This document shows, one piece after another, positions 8,334 through 16,474 of a stretch of DNA of 43,637 bases (within the stretch, counting starts at the first letter, position 1; the number at the start of each line of letters is the position of its first letter). The notes below the pieces were generated by a model. That model saw nothing but the letters and a program-made list of their open reading frames with translations. It did not search any database and had not been told where the DNA came from. The stretch is from positions 1 to 43,637 of the forward strand of contig JACCQO010000028.1 of NCBI GenBank assembly GCA_015709205.1, written 5' to 3'. The translations under genes and the position numbers were made by a program. Origin of the DNA: Desulfovibrionaceae bacterium (lineage in GTDB: Bacteria; Desulfobacterota; Desulfovibrionia; Desulfovibrionales; Desulfovibrionaceae).

Positions 8334-9551
8334 TCAGCGCAGGGCCGCGCGCAGCTCGCGGGCCACGCGGCGCAGGTTTTCGGCCCAGTCCGCGGCCAGG
8401 GGATCGGCCAGGACCACGCGCGCGTCGATGGACGCGGCCACGGCCTCGGCCGCGCGGCGCGAGCGTTGCGGCTGGGCGAAGACCACGTGGATGGACCGCT
8501 TGCGGGCCAGGTCCACGATGGCCGCCATCTCCCGCGCCGAGGGCTCCTTGCCCTGGACCTCGATGGGCACCTGTTCCAGGTCGTAGTCCGCGGCCAGATA
8601 ACCCCAGGAGGGGTGGAAGACCAGGAAGGCGCGGCCCGGGTGGTGGGCTGCGAGGTCATGGTCGTGGTCCTCGTGTCCGTGGCCCGGTTCGCGGCCCGGC
8701 TCGTGGTGGTCGTCGTCCGCGTGCGGCGGCCTGTCGCCCGGCGGCGGGGGCATGTGCCCGGCGGCGCCCATGTGCCCCGGGCCATGCGGAGGCATCGCGC
8801 CCTCATGCTCCGGGCCGGCCTGTGTGGCGGACGCCGTGCTCAGGGGCCGTTCCAGGGCCGGGGTGGTGCCCAGGATCTCGGCCAGGTCCTTGTCCAAGGC
8901 GCGCACTTCGTTGCCGAAGGCGTTGAGGTTGGCCGCGTACACGGCCTTGTGGTCCGGATCCAGGTCCGAGAGCGTGTCGCACACGGCTTCGGCCATGGTC
9001 AGCACGCGGCGCGGCGAGAGCCAGACGTGCGGATCCATCTCCCCGTGCTCGTGGTCGTGGTGGGCGGCCGGCTCGTGGTGTTCGCCGGGTTCGTGATGGT
9101 CGCCGTGCTCCTCGTGTGCGTCGTGATGGTGGTGCGCGGCCATGGGCAACCGCTGCACCGTGTCCGCCAGGTCCACGATCTTCAGGCGCGGGTTGGCCGC
9201 GCCGAAGCGCGGCAGCCAGACGTCCTCGAAGCCCATGTCCACGGAGAAGTAGACGTCGGCGGCGGCCACGTCGCGCATGGCCCCGGGCTTGGGCTCGAAG
9301 GTGTGCGGGTCCTCGGCCGCGGGCACCATGGCCGTGACGCGGACCAGGTCGCCGCCGATGCGCTGCACGAAGGCGGCCACCGGGGCCACGGTGGCCAGGG
9401 CGCGCAGGGGTTCGGCCGCGGCGGGCGCGGGGACCAGGGCGAAGAGGCCAATCAGCACCGCGAAGAGCGCGGAGCACAGGCCGAGCCGGGCGCTGCGGGT
9501 TCTTTCGGTCGGCGCGGCCGGCGCGCGCGGGATGGTCGATTGGGTGCGCAT
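8334..9551 (-). CDS. znuA: Zinc ABC-transporter substrate-binding protein ZnuA, His-rich
   Basis: Periplasmic metal receptor of the cluster A-1 (ZnuA/TroA) family, 405 residues, longer than the usual 300-330. The start at 9551 has AAGGAGG directly upstream; a signal peptide follows with a hydrophobic core ending in PAPAAA. Metal-site motifs are AAEDPHTFEPKPG, DPHVWLSPRR, VFHPSWGYLA and the later Asp region DPLAADW. The usual His-rich loop (about residues 145-180) is present. A second, longer His/Pro/Asp-rich stretch (about 245-305) precedes the third ligand and is unusual. No ABC permease or ATPase gene is nearby, so it must use partners encoded elsewhere or act as a zinc buffer or chaperone (inference). 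Confidence 0.92.
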   Translation of the reverse strand: MRTQSTIPRAPAAPTERTRSARLGLCSALFAVLIGLFALVPAPAAAEPLRALATVAPVAAFVQRIGGDLVRVTAMVPAAEDPHTFEPKPGAMRDVAAADVYFSVDMGFEDVWLPRFGAANPRLKIVDLADTVQRLPMAAHHHHDAHEEHGDHHEPGEHHEPAAHHDHEHGEMDPHVWLSPRRVLTMAEAVCDTLSDLDPDHKAVYAANLNAFGNEVRALDKDLAEILGTTPALERPLSTASATQAGPEHEGAMPPHGPGHMGAAGHMPPPPGDRPPHADDDHHEPGREPGHGHEDHDHDLAAHHPGRAFLVFHPSWGYLAADYDLEQVPIEVQGKEPSAREMAAIVDLARKRSIHVVFAQPQRSRRAAEAVAASIDARVVLADPLAADWAENLRRVARELRAALR

Positions 9552-9669
9552 GGAAACCTCCTTGTGGCCTGATGGCCGTCCGCCGGGCCTGCCTTCGGCC
9601 CGACCGGCGGCGGATGGGGTTGCCGGTGCCGGACCGCTGCGATCCGGCGCGGCCCCGAGGGTGGCCCCC

Positions 9670-9698
9670 AACATGGGGCCGCATATCGGGCCTGTCAA
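9670..9698 (-). promoter_or_regulatory. Candidate znuA promoter
   Basis: On the minus strand a perfect TTGACA (9698-9693) is followed after 17 bases by CATGTT (9675-9670). It would start transcription about 110 bases before znuA. CCCC and GGGG flank the -10 box as a small inverted repeat. I see no obvious Zur-type palindrome. Confidence 0.55.
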
Positions 9699-9826
9699 TA
9701 GGCGCCATTTCGCCCGGCTCCTGGCGGCGCTTCGCGCCGGTGCAGGAAAAGGGTGGCGGATGCCGGGGGCCGTGGTAGAATGGGGGCGTGCGGGAATAGG
9801 ACCCGCGAGATGCAAGGAGTGTGCGG

Positions 9827-10957
9827 ATGCAGATTCTGGTGGACGAGACCGGTTCCGTGGAGGCCCTGGGCCGAATCATCGAGGAGATGGAGCGGCGTTC
9901 GGCCGTACGGTCGCTCCTGGTCCTGGCCTGCGACGACAACGGGTTTTCGCCGGCGGCCCTGGACCCGGTGCTGGCCGATGCGGCCGTGCCCCTGTTCGGC
10001 GGCGTGTTCCCCGGAGTGCTGCACGATTGCCGCCTGCTCACGCGCGGCACCGTGGTCGCGGGGCTCGACGCCCTGGCCCACGTCACCGTGCTCGACGGCA
10101 TGAGCGATGCGGGCGCGGACCACGAGGAGCGCATCGGGGAACGCTTTGCGCTCAACGAGAACCTGGGCACCCTGCTGGTCTTCGTGGACGGCGCGGCCCG
10201 GTGTCTCGACGCCTTCATCGACGGCCTCTACGCGGTCTTCGGGCTGGAGGCGGGCTATGTGGGCGGGGGCTCCGGCTCCAGGCGTCCGGGCAACGGGCCG
10301 AGCCTGATCACCAATGAGGGCATGCTGGCCGACAGCGCCCTGATCGTGGAACTGCGTACCGTGAGCGGCGTGGGCGTGGCGCACGGCTGGACGCCGCTGG
10401 AAGGCCCCTTGCGCGTGACCGAGGCGGCGCACAACGAGATCATCAGCCTGGACTGGACGCCGGCCTTCGAGCGCTATCGCGAGCTCGTCCGGCGCCATTC
10501 GGGCCGGGACATGAGCGCGGACGGCAGCGACTTCCTGGAGGTTTCCAAGGTCTTTCCCTTCGGCATCGCCAAGCTGGGCGCGGAAATGCTCGTGCGCGAC
10601 CCGCTCTGCCTGGGGCCGTCCGGCGGGCTGGTGTGCGTGGGCGGCGTGCCCGAGGGAGCCTTCGTCTACCTGATGCGGGGCGACGCCGAGTCCCTGTTCC
10701 GCGCCGCGTCCAGCGCCCTGGCCCAGGCCGAGGCCAACCTGCCCGCCGGGGTGCGGCCCACGGGCGGGCTGCTCATGGACTGCAACTCCCGGGTGCGTTT
10801 TCTCGGGGACCGCTTTCCCGAGGAGCTCGCGCTCCTGTGCCCACCGGGCGTGCCCATGGTCGGGGCCTGCTCCCTGGGCGAGATCGCCAACAACGGCAAG
10901 GATTTCATAGAATTCTACAACAAGACGACCGTGGTCGGACTGCTGGGGGGCGCGTGA
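9827..10957 (+). CDS. FIST-domain sensory protein
   Basis: A 376-residue protein made of an N-terminal FIST domain and a C-terminal FIST_C domain. These modules are predicted to bind small molecules, possibly amino acids, in bacterial signalling. The start is ATG 9827, because AAGGAG (9814-9819) stands seven bases upstream, whereas the in-frame GTG at 9821 is too close. Typical segments are LLVFVDGAARCLDAFIDGLYAVFG, GYVGGGSGSRRPGNGPSLI, VGVAHGWTPLEGPLRVTEA, and near the end GACSLGEIANNGKDFIEFYNKTTVVGLL. No membrane segment or signal peptide is seen, so it should be cytoplasmic. The histidine kinase gene starts inside its stop codon, strongly suggesting that the two form one signalling unit. 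Confidence 0.9.
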   Translation: MQILVDETGSVEALGRIIEEMERRSAVRSLLVLACDDNGFSPAALDPVLADAAVPLFGGVFPGVLHDCRLLTRGTVVAGLDALAHVTVLDGMSDAGADHEERIGERFALNENLGTLLVFVDGAARCLDAFIDGLYAVFGLEAGYVGGGSGSRRPGNGPSLITNEGMLADSALIVELRTVSGVGVAHGWTPLEGPLRVTEAAHNEIISLDWTPAFERYRELVRRHSGRDMSADGSDFLEVSKVFPFGIAKLGAEMLVRDPLCLGPSGGLVCVGGVPEGAFVYLMRGDAESLFRAASSALAQAEANLPAGVRPTGGLLMDCNSRVRFLGDRFPEELALLCPPGVPMVGACSLGEIANNGKDFIEFYNKTTVVGLLGGA

Positions 10958-12618
10958 AGGACGTCGTCTTCGACCACATCTGCTACGAGATCGTCATGTC
11001 CCTGGGCAACAGCCTGCAGATGGGCCGCATGCTCAAGCAGGGACTGACCACCTACCTGCGCCGCCTCAACTGCCGCGCAGGACTCGTGCTGCGCAGTTCC
11101 GTGGACGCCGGCGGCCGGGTCTGGTTCGCCCCGGTCTACGGCATTCCCCGGCTCATGGGCGACAATCCGGCCGTGGTCGCGGCCCTGAACCTGCTGCCCG
11201 AAGGCGCGCCGGGCGAGGATGTCCGGGCGTTCCTGGGCTCCCTGCCCCTGTGCGGGGGCGCGGGCGACATGGCCTACCACCTCATGGACCTGCCCTCCTT
11301 CGGCGTGCTCGTGCTCATCAAGAGCGGCGAGCCCTTCGGTCCGGCCATCCTCAGGCCCCTGACCCGGGTCAACCTCAAGCTCGGCCGTTCCTGCCTTTCC
11401 TGCCTCAAGGCCGGGCAGGCCGAATCCACGACCCGCGCCTTGGAGCGCGAGGTGGCCGAGCGCAAGACCGCCGAGGAGCGCTACCGCCACATCTACGAGC
11501 ACGCGGTGGAGGGCATCTTCCAGACCGACCTGGACGGGACGCCCATCCGCCTGAATCCGGCCATGGCCGACATCCTGGGCTACGAGTCGTCGGAGGCGGC
11601 CATGAACAGCGGCCGCGCCCTGGCGGAGCGCTACGTGGACCCGCAGGACCACGCGCACATGCGCGAACTGCTGCTGCGCGACGGCGTGTTCACGGGGTTC
11701 GATGTGCGCTTTCGGCGCAGTGACGGCAGCACGGTGTGGGCCACCCTCTCCGCGCGCCTGGTGCGCGACGGGCAGGGCCGGGCCGTGCGCGTGGACGGCA
11801 TGGCCGAGGACGTGACCGCGCGCAAGCACGCGGAGCTGGAGATGCGCCGCGCCAAGGAGGCGGCCGAGGCCTTCAGCCTGATGCAGTCCAACTTCCTCTC
11901 CACGGTCTCGCACGAGCTGCGCACGCCCCTGACCTCCATCCTCGGGTTCTCCAAGCTGCTGCTGCGCCAGGTGGGCGACTGCGCAGAGGCCGAGGGACAC
12001 GACGAGCAGGCCCGCCTGCGTATCGGCCGCATCCGGCAGAACCTCGCGATCATCGCCAAGGAGAGCCGCCGCCTCACGGAGCTGATCAACAACGTCCTGG
12101 ACCTCTCGCGCCTGGAGGCGGGCCGCTTCGTCTGGCACCTGGGCCTCGTGGACCTCGGCGAGGTGCTGGAGCATTCCCTGCGCGTCTCCGCCGTGCTCTT
12201 CGAAAACAAGGGGCTGCTCCTCACGCACGACGTGCCCGGGAACCTGCCCGTGGTGAGCGGCGACCGCGACCGCCTTGTGCAGGTCTGCCTCAACCTGCTT
12301 TCCAACGCGGCCAAGTTCACCCCTTCCGGCGGCGTGCACGTGAGCGCCGAATGCGACGGCGGGATGGTGCGCGTGGCCGTGCGCGACTCGGGCCTGGGCA
12401 TCGAGCCCGGCTCGGTGCAGATTATCTTCGACAAGTTTCGCCAGCTCGGCGACACGCTCACGGACAAGCCGCGCGGCTCGGGCCTGGGGCTGCCCATCTG
12501 CAAGGAGATCGTCGAGCACCTGGGCGGGCGCATCGGCGTGGACAGCGCGCCCGGCCGGGGTTCCACCTTCTGGTTCACCGTGCCCGCGGCCCGGCCCGAA
12601 GACCCGGCCGCCGGCTGA
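10954..12618 (+). CDS. PAS-domain sensor histidine kinase
   Basis: Cytoplasmic sensor kinase of 554 residues. It starts at GTG 10954, whose last bases are the TGA of the FIST gene (GTGA overlap), with a G-rich site just upstream. Residues 1-150 are an unassigned input region without membrane segments. After a short coiled coil (ALEREVAERKTAEERY) a PAS domain spans about 175-290. HisKA follows with phosphorylated His320 in VSHELRTPLTS, then the ATPase domain with N-box LLSNAAKFT, G1 DSGLGIEPG and G2 GSGLGLPICKEIVEHLGG. No receiver domain or response regulator is adjacent, so the partner is elsewhere. The overlap suggests that the FIST protein supplies or modulates the signal. Confidence 0.92.
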   Translation: MKDVVFDHICYEIVMSLGNSLQMGRMLKQGLTTYLRRLNCRAGLVLRSSVDAGGRVWFAPVYGIPRLMGDNPAVVAALNLLPEGAPGEDVRAFLGSLPLCGGAGDMAYHLMDLPSFGVLVLIKSGEPFGPAILRPLTRVNLKLGRSCLSCLKAGQAESTTRALEREVAERKTAEERYRHIYEHAVEGIFQTDLDGTPIRLNPAMADILGYESSEAAMNSGRALAERYVDPQDHAHMRELLLRDGVFTGFDVRFRRSDGSTVWATLSARLVRDGQGRAVRVDGMAEDVTARKHAELEMRRAKEAAEAFSLMQSNFLSTVSHELRTPLTSILGFSKLLLRQVGDCAEAEGHDEQARLRIGRIRQNLAIIAKESRRLTELINNVLDLSRLEAGRFVWHLGLVDLGEVLEHSLRVSAVLFENKGLLLTHDVPGNLPVVSGDRDRLVQVCLNLLSNAAKFTPSGGVHVSAECDGGMVRVAVRDSGLGIEPGSVQIIFDKFRQLGDTLTDKPRGSGLGLPICKEIVEHLGGRIGVDSAPGRGSTFWFTVPAARPEDPAAG

Positions 12619-12811
12619 CCTCCGGTCCGTCCCTCCCAACGCCCCCGCCGCACGCCCGGTACCCTGGAGGGTATCAGGGAACGCGAAAGTGGCGTCTTCC
12701 CATTCCCGGCCCCTGTGCTATGCCTGAACGGTCGGCGCGCCGCCGCGCCGGAGCCGGGCGAACTCGTCCGGCCATTCCCGGCAACCAACCAGGAAAGCAA
12801 GGAGATGCGCC

Positions 12812-13642
12812 ATGCATGTGGTGACGTTCGATTACGAGAAGTGCAACGGCTGCGGCGAATGCGCGCGCGACTGTATCTGGTCGCTCATCGAGATGCGCGA
12901 CGACCGCCCGCGCGTGATCGAGGGCGGGGCGGGAACCTGCATCGGCTGCCAGCACTGTCTGGCCGTGTGCAAGCCCGGGGCCGTGCGCGTGGATGATGTG
13001 GACCCGGCGGACAGGACCCCGCTGCGGGGCAATCTGCCCTCCCTGGAGCAGATGGAGACGCTCGCGGGCGGTCGGCGATCGGTGCGCCGCTACAAGGACG
13101 AGGACATGGACCCCGCGCTGCTCGCGCGGCTTTTGGCGGCCACGGCCAACGCGCCCACGGGCGTGAACGAGATGAGCACCCTGCTGACCGTGGTGGATTC
13201 GCGCGCGGCCATGGACCGGGTGCGTACGGCCACCTATGCCGGGCTGCGCCGGGCCGTGGAGGAGAACCGCGTTCCCGAGCGGCTGGCCTGGGTGGCGCGG
13301 TTCCTGAAAGGTTGGGAGGAGCGCGGCGAGGACGGCATCTACCGCGGCGCGCCGCACCTCGTCGTGGCCTCGGTGCCCGCCTCGGCGCACACGCCCGAGG
13401 CCGACCCGATCATCGCGCTTTCCTACTTCGAGCTCCTGGCCGCGTCCGCGGGGGTGGGCACGGTCTGGGCCGGGCTGGCCTACTGGCTGCTCACGCGCAT
13501 CGCGCCCGAGCTGCCCGGGATGCTGGGCATTCCCGAGGACCACGCGATCGGCTACGCCATGGCCTTCGGCATGCCCGCGGTGCGCTACCACCGCACCGTG
13601 TCCCGCCGGGGCGCGGCCGTGCACCGCGCGAACCTGGCCTGA
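12812..13642 (+). CDS. Nitroreductase with N-terminal 2x[4Fe-4S] ferredoxin domain
   Basis: A 276-residue flavoprotein. Residues 1-55 form a bacterial ferredoxin domain with two cluster motifs, CNGCGECARDC and CIGCQHCLAVC. Residues from about 80 form the nitroreductase fold: GRRSVRRYKDED for FMN phosphate binding, ATANAPTGVNEMST, and the C-terminal AFGMPAVRYHRTVSRR. Such fusions occur in anaerobes, with electrons entering by the clusters and leaving by FMN. The electron acceptor is not evident. ATG 12812 has AAGGAG (12799-12804). It is monocistronic, closed by the terminator at 13731. Confidence 0.93.
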   Translation: MHVVTFDYEKCNGCGECARDCIWSLIEMRDDRPRVIEGGAGTCIGCQHCLAVCKPGAVRVDDVDPADRTPLRGNLPSLEQMETLAGGRRSVRRYKDEDMDPALLARLLAATANAPTGVNEMSTLLTVVDSRAAMDRVRTATYAGLRRAVEENRVPERLAWVARFLKGWEERGEDGIYRGAPHLVVASVPASAHTPEADPIIALSYFELLAASAGVGTVWAGLAYWLLTRIAPELPGMLGIPEDHAIGYAMAFGMPAVRYHRTVSRRGAAVHRANLA

Positions 13643-13730
13643 GGCCGGGCGCGGCCGCCCCGGCGCGCCAAGCGACCGGGCATGCGGTTGCGCGCGGTTC
13701 ATGGCTGCGCGCGATTGCGCACGAACGAGA

Positions 13731-13760
13731 AACGCCCCGGCAGTGCCGGGGCGTTTTTTT
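13731..13760 (+). terminator. Strong intrinsic terminator
   Basis: A 10-bp perfect stem AACGCCCCGG/CCGGGGCGTT with loop CAGTG and a run of seven T. It ends the nitroreductase transcript. The minus strand after the stem reads TTTCTCG, so it may also weakly terminate the convergent helicase gene. Confidence 0.93.
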
Positions 13761-13812
13761 GTCTCATGCCGAGAGGGGCCCGGCGCGTTGGAGCGCGCGG
13801 ACCGGGGGCAGG

Positions 13813-16254
13813 CTAGAGGTCGTCGCCGCCCCCGCCTCCGCCCCCGCTCCCGTCATTGCGGCTTTTCCTGCGCCGGCGCGGCCTGCGGCGGCGGCGCGGC
13901 TGGCCCTCGCCGGAGTCGGCCGGTCCGGCCCCGGCCGGGCCCCCGCCCTCGGGCCTGCCGTCCTCGGGCCTGCCGTCTCCGCCCGCGTCCGCCGGTCCGG
14001 CGGCGGTCCGGCCCGCGGGCCTGTTCCGGCCGGAACGGCTCCGGGGCTCGGGGGCCTTCTTGCCCTCGGGCACGTCGGTCACGTTCAGCGAGCGCTGGTA
14101 GAGGTCGTCCAGGAACATGGCCAACAGGGCCACGGTCTCGTCGTCCGCGGCCAGCTTGCGCGCCAGGGGATGGAAGCGCGTGGCGCGCTCCTCCTGGATC
14201 TTGTCGAAGCGGCGGCGCTCCTTTTCCAGGAGCACGGTGAGGCGGTCCTCGACCACGCGGATGACGTCCTCCTCCTCGGGCTCCTTGCGCTCGACGAAGT
14301 CGATGCCGTAGCGCGCGCCGATGCGCTGCAGCGCGGCCTTCTGCACCAGGTCCACCAGGGATATGACCGTGCCCGAGGCCCCGGCGCGGCCCGTGCGGCC
14401 CGCGCGGTGGATGTAGGACTCGGGATCCTCGGGCGGCTCGTAGAGGAACACGTGCGACAGTTCGGGGATGTCGATGCCGCGCGCGGCCACGTCCGTGGCC
14501 ACGAGGAAGCGCAACCGGCCTTCGCGGATGCGGCCCAGGACCTGCTCGCGCTTGGCCTGGGTCAGGCTGGAGGAAAGCTCCTCGGCGTCGTAGCCGAAGC
14601 GCTGCAGCACGGCGGTGACGAACTCCACGTTGCGCTTGGTGTTGCAGAAGACGATGGCGGAGGAGGGGTTCTCCAGCTCGATGAGGCGCACCAGGCGGCG
14701 CTCCTTGCCCATGGGCGGCACCTCGCAGAACTGGTGCGAGATGTCCGCCACGTGGACCTGGTCCGCGGACAGGGAGAGCAGCTCCGGCGCGCGCAGGAAT
14801 TCGTCGGCCAGGCGCAACACGTTGTAGGGATAGGTGGCCGAGAACATGAACGCGCCGTGCAGCCGGGAGGGCAGGTAGCGCTGCACGGCCTTCATGTCCG
14901 GATAGAAGCCCACGGAGAGCATCCGGTCGGCCTCGTCGAACACGAGCACGCGCAGGTAGTCCAGGGTCAGGGCGCGCTTCATGAGGTGGTCGAGCACGCG
15001 GCCGGGCGTGCCGACCACGAGCTGGGCCCCGGCGCGGAAGGCCTCCATCTGCTCGCGGTAGCCCACGCCGCCGTAGACCGCGATGACCGAGAGCCCGGAG
15101 TCGCCGAAGAGCATCTGGGCCTCGCGGGCCACCTGCTGGGCCAGCTCGCGCGTGGGCACCAGGACCAGGGCCTGGCAGTGGCGCTCGGCGGGGTCGAGGA
15201 TCTCCAGGAGCGGGAGCACGAAGGCCGCGGTCTTGCCCGAGCCGGTGCGGGCCTGGACCATGACGTCGCGGCCCTGGGTCACGTAGGGGATGGCGCGTTC
15301 CTGCACGGGCATGAGGCCGGGCCAGCCCGCTGCGGTCACGGCCGCGCGCTGCGCCGGGGAGAGGCTTTCCAGGGTCACGGGCGCGGGCGCTTCGGGCGCA
15401 ATGCCGGGAGCAGGGGCGGGAGCGGGACCGGAGGCGGGGGCCTCCGCGCCGCGCGCGCGGGGGCGCGGCCGCCGCGCGCGCTCGGCCGGGCGCCCGTCGT
15501 CGGGCGTGCCTTGGGATTCTTCAGGGGATTCTTCCGCAACCGTGTCTTCGGCCTCGTCCGGGCCCTCGTCCTCGTCCGCCGCGTCCGTGACGGGCCGATC
15601 GCCCGTTTCGTCCGGTTCTTTCGCTTCGGCGTCGGGCCCGGCGTCGGTCTCGACGTCGGCAAAGGCGTCGGCAAAGGGATCGGCGGCCTCTTCGAGCCGT
15701 TCGTCCCAGGGCGCGAAGCCGTCGTCCTCGCCGGCATCCGCGCTGCCGACCGCATCGGCATCGGCCGCGCCGTCGGCGGCCGCCGGGGCGGAGCCCTGGG
15801 CGTCCTCGCCGGAGCGGTCCGCGTCCTCGGCCGGGCCTGCAGCGGCGGTCTCCTCGGATGCGGCGGCGGACTTGGGCTTGCGGCGGCCGCGGGAGCGCCT
15901 GCGCTTGGGCCGGGGCTCGGCCTCGTCGTCCGCGGCGCGGGGCTCGGCCGTTTCGTCCTTCTGGTCGGCGTCGGCGTCGCCCGGAGGCTGGCCGCCTGCG
16001 CCGTCGCCCTCGGCGGCCGCGTCGCGGGCCGGGGATTTCCTGGAACGCTTCCTGGGCGGGCGCTTCTTGCGCGTGCGCGCCGGGGGCGCGTCCGCGACGT
16101 CGCCCGCGCCGCCGTCCGCGCCGCCGTCCGCGTCGTCGTCCGCGTTCTCGTCCGCGTCGTCGGGGGGCAGTTCGTCGTCGATGTCCGTGCTTTCGTCGAG
16201 GTCTTCGGGCCCATCGGACAGGCCGAAGACGGAGATCTTCTTTTTTGGAGGCAT
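13813..16254 (-). CDS. DEAD-box RNA helicase with long acidic N-terminal region
   Basis: ATP-dependent RNA helicase, 813 residues. I start at ATG 16254 (MPPKKKISVFG), preceded by AAGGGA. The core from about residue 300 has the Q motif LMPVQERAIPYV, Walker A ARTGSGKTAA, PTRELAQQ, GTPGRVLDHL, FDEADRM, FSATYP and ATDVAARGIDIPE, then HRAGRTGRAG. So both RecA lobes are intact. The first roughly 285 residues are low-complexity, very rich in Asp, Glu, Ala and Pro with Arg/Lys blocks. The C-terminus is a basic Arg-rich tail ending in a Gly run and DDL. The flanks are probably disordered and RNA-binding. Similar helicases assist ribosome assembly and RNA decay in the cold; the role here is inferred. 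Confidence 0.93.
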   Translation of the reverse strand: MPPKKKISVFGLSDGPEDLDESTDIDDELPPDDADENADDDADGGADGGAGDVADAPPARTRKKRPPRKRSRKSPARDAAAEGDGAGGQPPGDADADQKDETAEPRAADDEAEPRPKRRRSRGRRKPKSAAASEETAAAGPAEDADRSGEDAQGSAPAAADGAADADAVGSADAGEDDGFAPWDERLEEAADPFADAFADVETDAGPDAEAKEPDETGDRPVTDAADEDEGPDEAEDTVAEESPEESQGTPDDGRPAERARRPRPRARGAEAPASGPAPAPAPGIAPEAPAPVTLESLSPAQRAAVTAAGWPGLMPVQERAIPYVTQGRDVMVQARTGSGKTAAFVLPLLEILDPAERHCQALVLVPTRELAQQVAREAQMLFGDSGLSVIAVYGGVGYREQMEAFRAGAQLVVGTPGRVLDHLMKRALTLDYLRVLVFDEADRMLSVGFYPDMKAVQRYLPSRLHGAFMFSATYPYNVLRLADEFLRAPELLSLSADQVHVADISHQFCEVPPMGKERRLVRLIELENPSSAIVFCNTKRNVEFVTAVLQRFGYDAEELSSSLTQAKREQVLGRIREGRLRFLVATDVAARGIDIPELSHVFLYEPPEDPESYIHRAGRTGRAGASGTVISLVDLVQKAALQRIGARYGIDFVERKEPEEEDVIRVVEDRLTVLLEKERRRFDKIQEERATRFHPLARKLAADDETVALLAMFLDDLYQRSLNVTDVPEGKKAPEPRSRSGRNRPAGRTAAGPADAGGDGRPEDGRPEGGGPAGAGPADSGEGQPRRRRRPRRRRKSRNDGSGGGGGGGDDL

Positions 16255-16417
16255 GGTTTTCCCTTGTGGTAAACGGTGTCCGGCGGTTTCGGCTCCGGCG
16301 GGGCTCGCCGGGCGTCGCGCACTGCGCGCTCGGGGCCGCTTGGGCCCGCCGGGCCCGGGCGTGCCGGGACGCCCGGCCGGGCATCGCGCCGGGACGCCGG
16401 GTGTCGTCGAATGCGAC

Positions 16418-16446
16418 AGGCTAGTGTTTCCTGCGTTTTTGCGCAA
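16418..16446 (-). promoter_or_regulatory. Candidate promoter of the helicase gene
   Basis: On the minus strand TTGCGC (16446-16441), then 17 bases, then TAGCCT (16423-16418). It would give an untranslated leader of about 155 bases before the helicase start, enough for a regulatory structure. Confidence 0.55.
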
Positions 16447-16474
16447 CTGTTCGCGCCCTGGTCGGCACGAAAAA

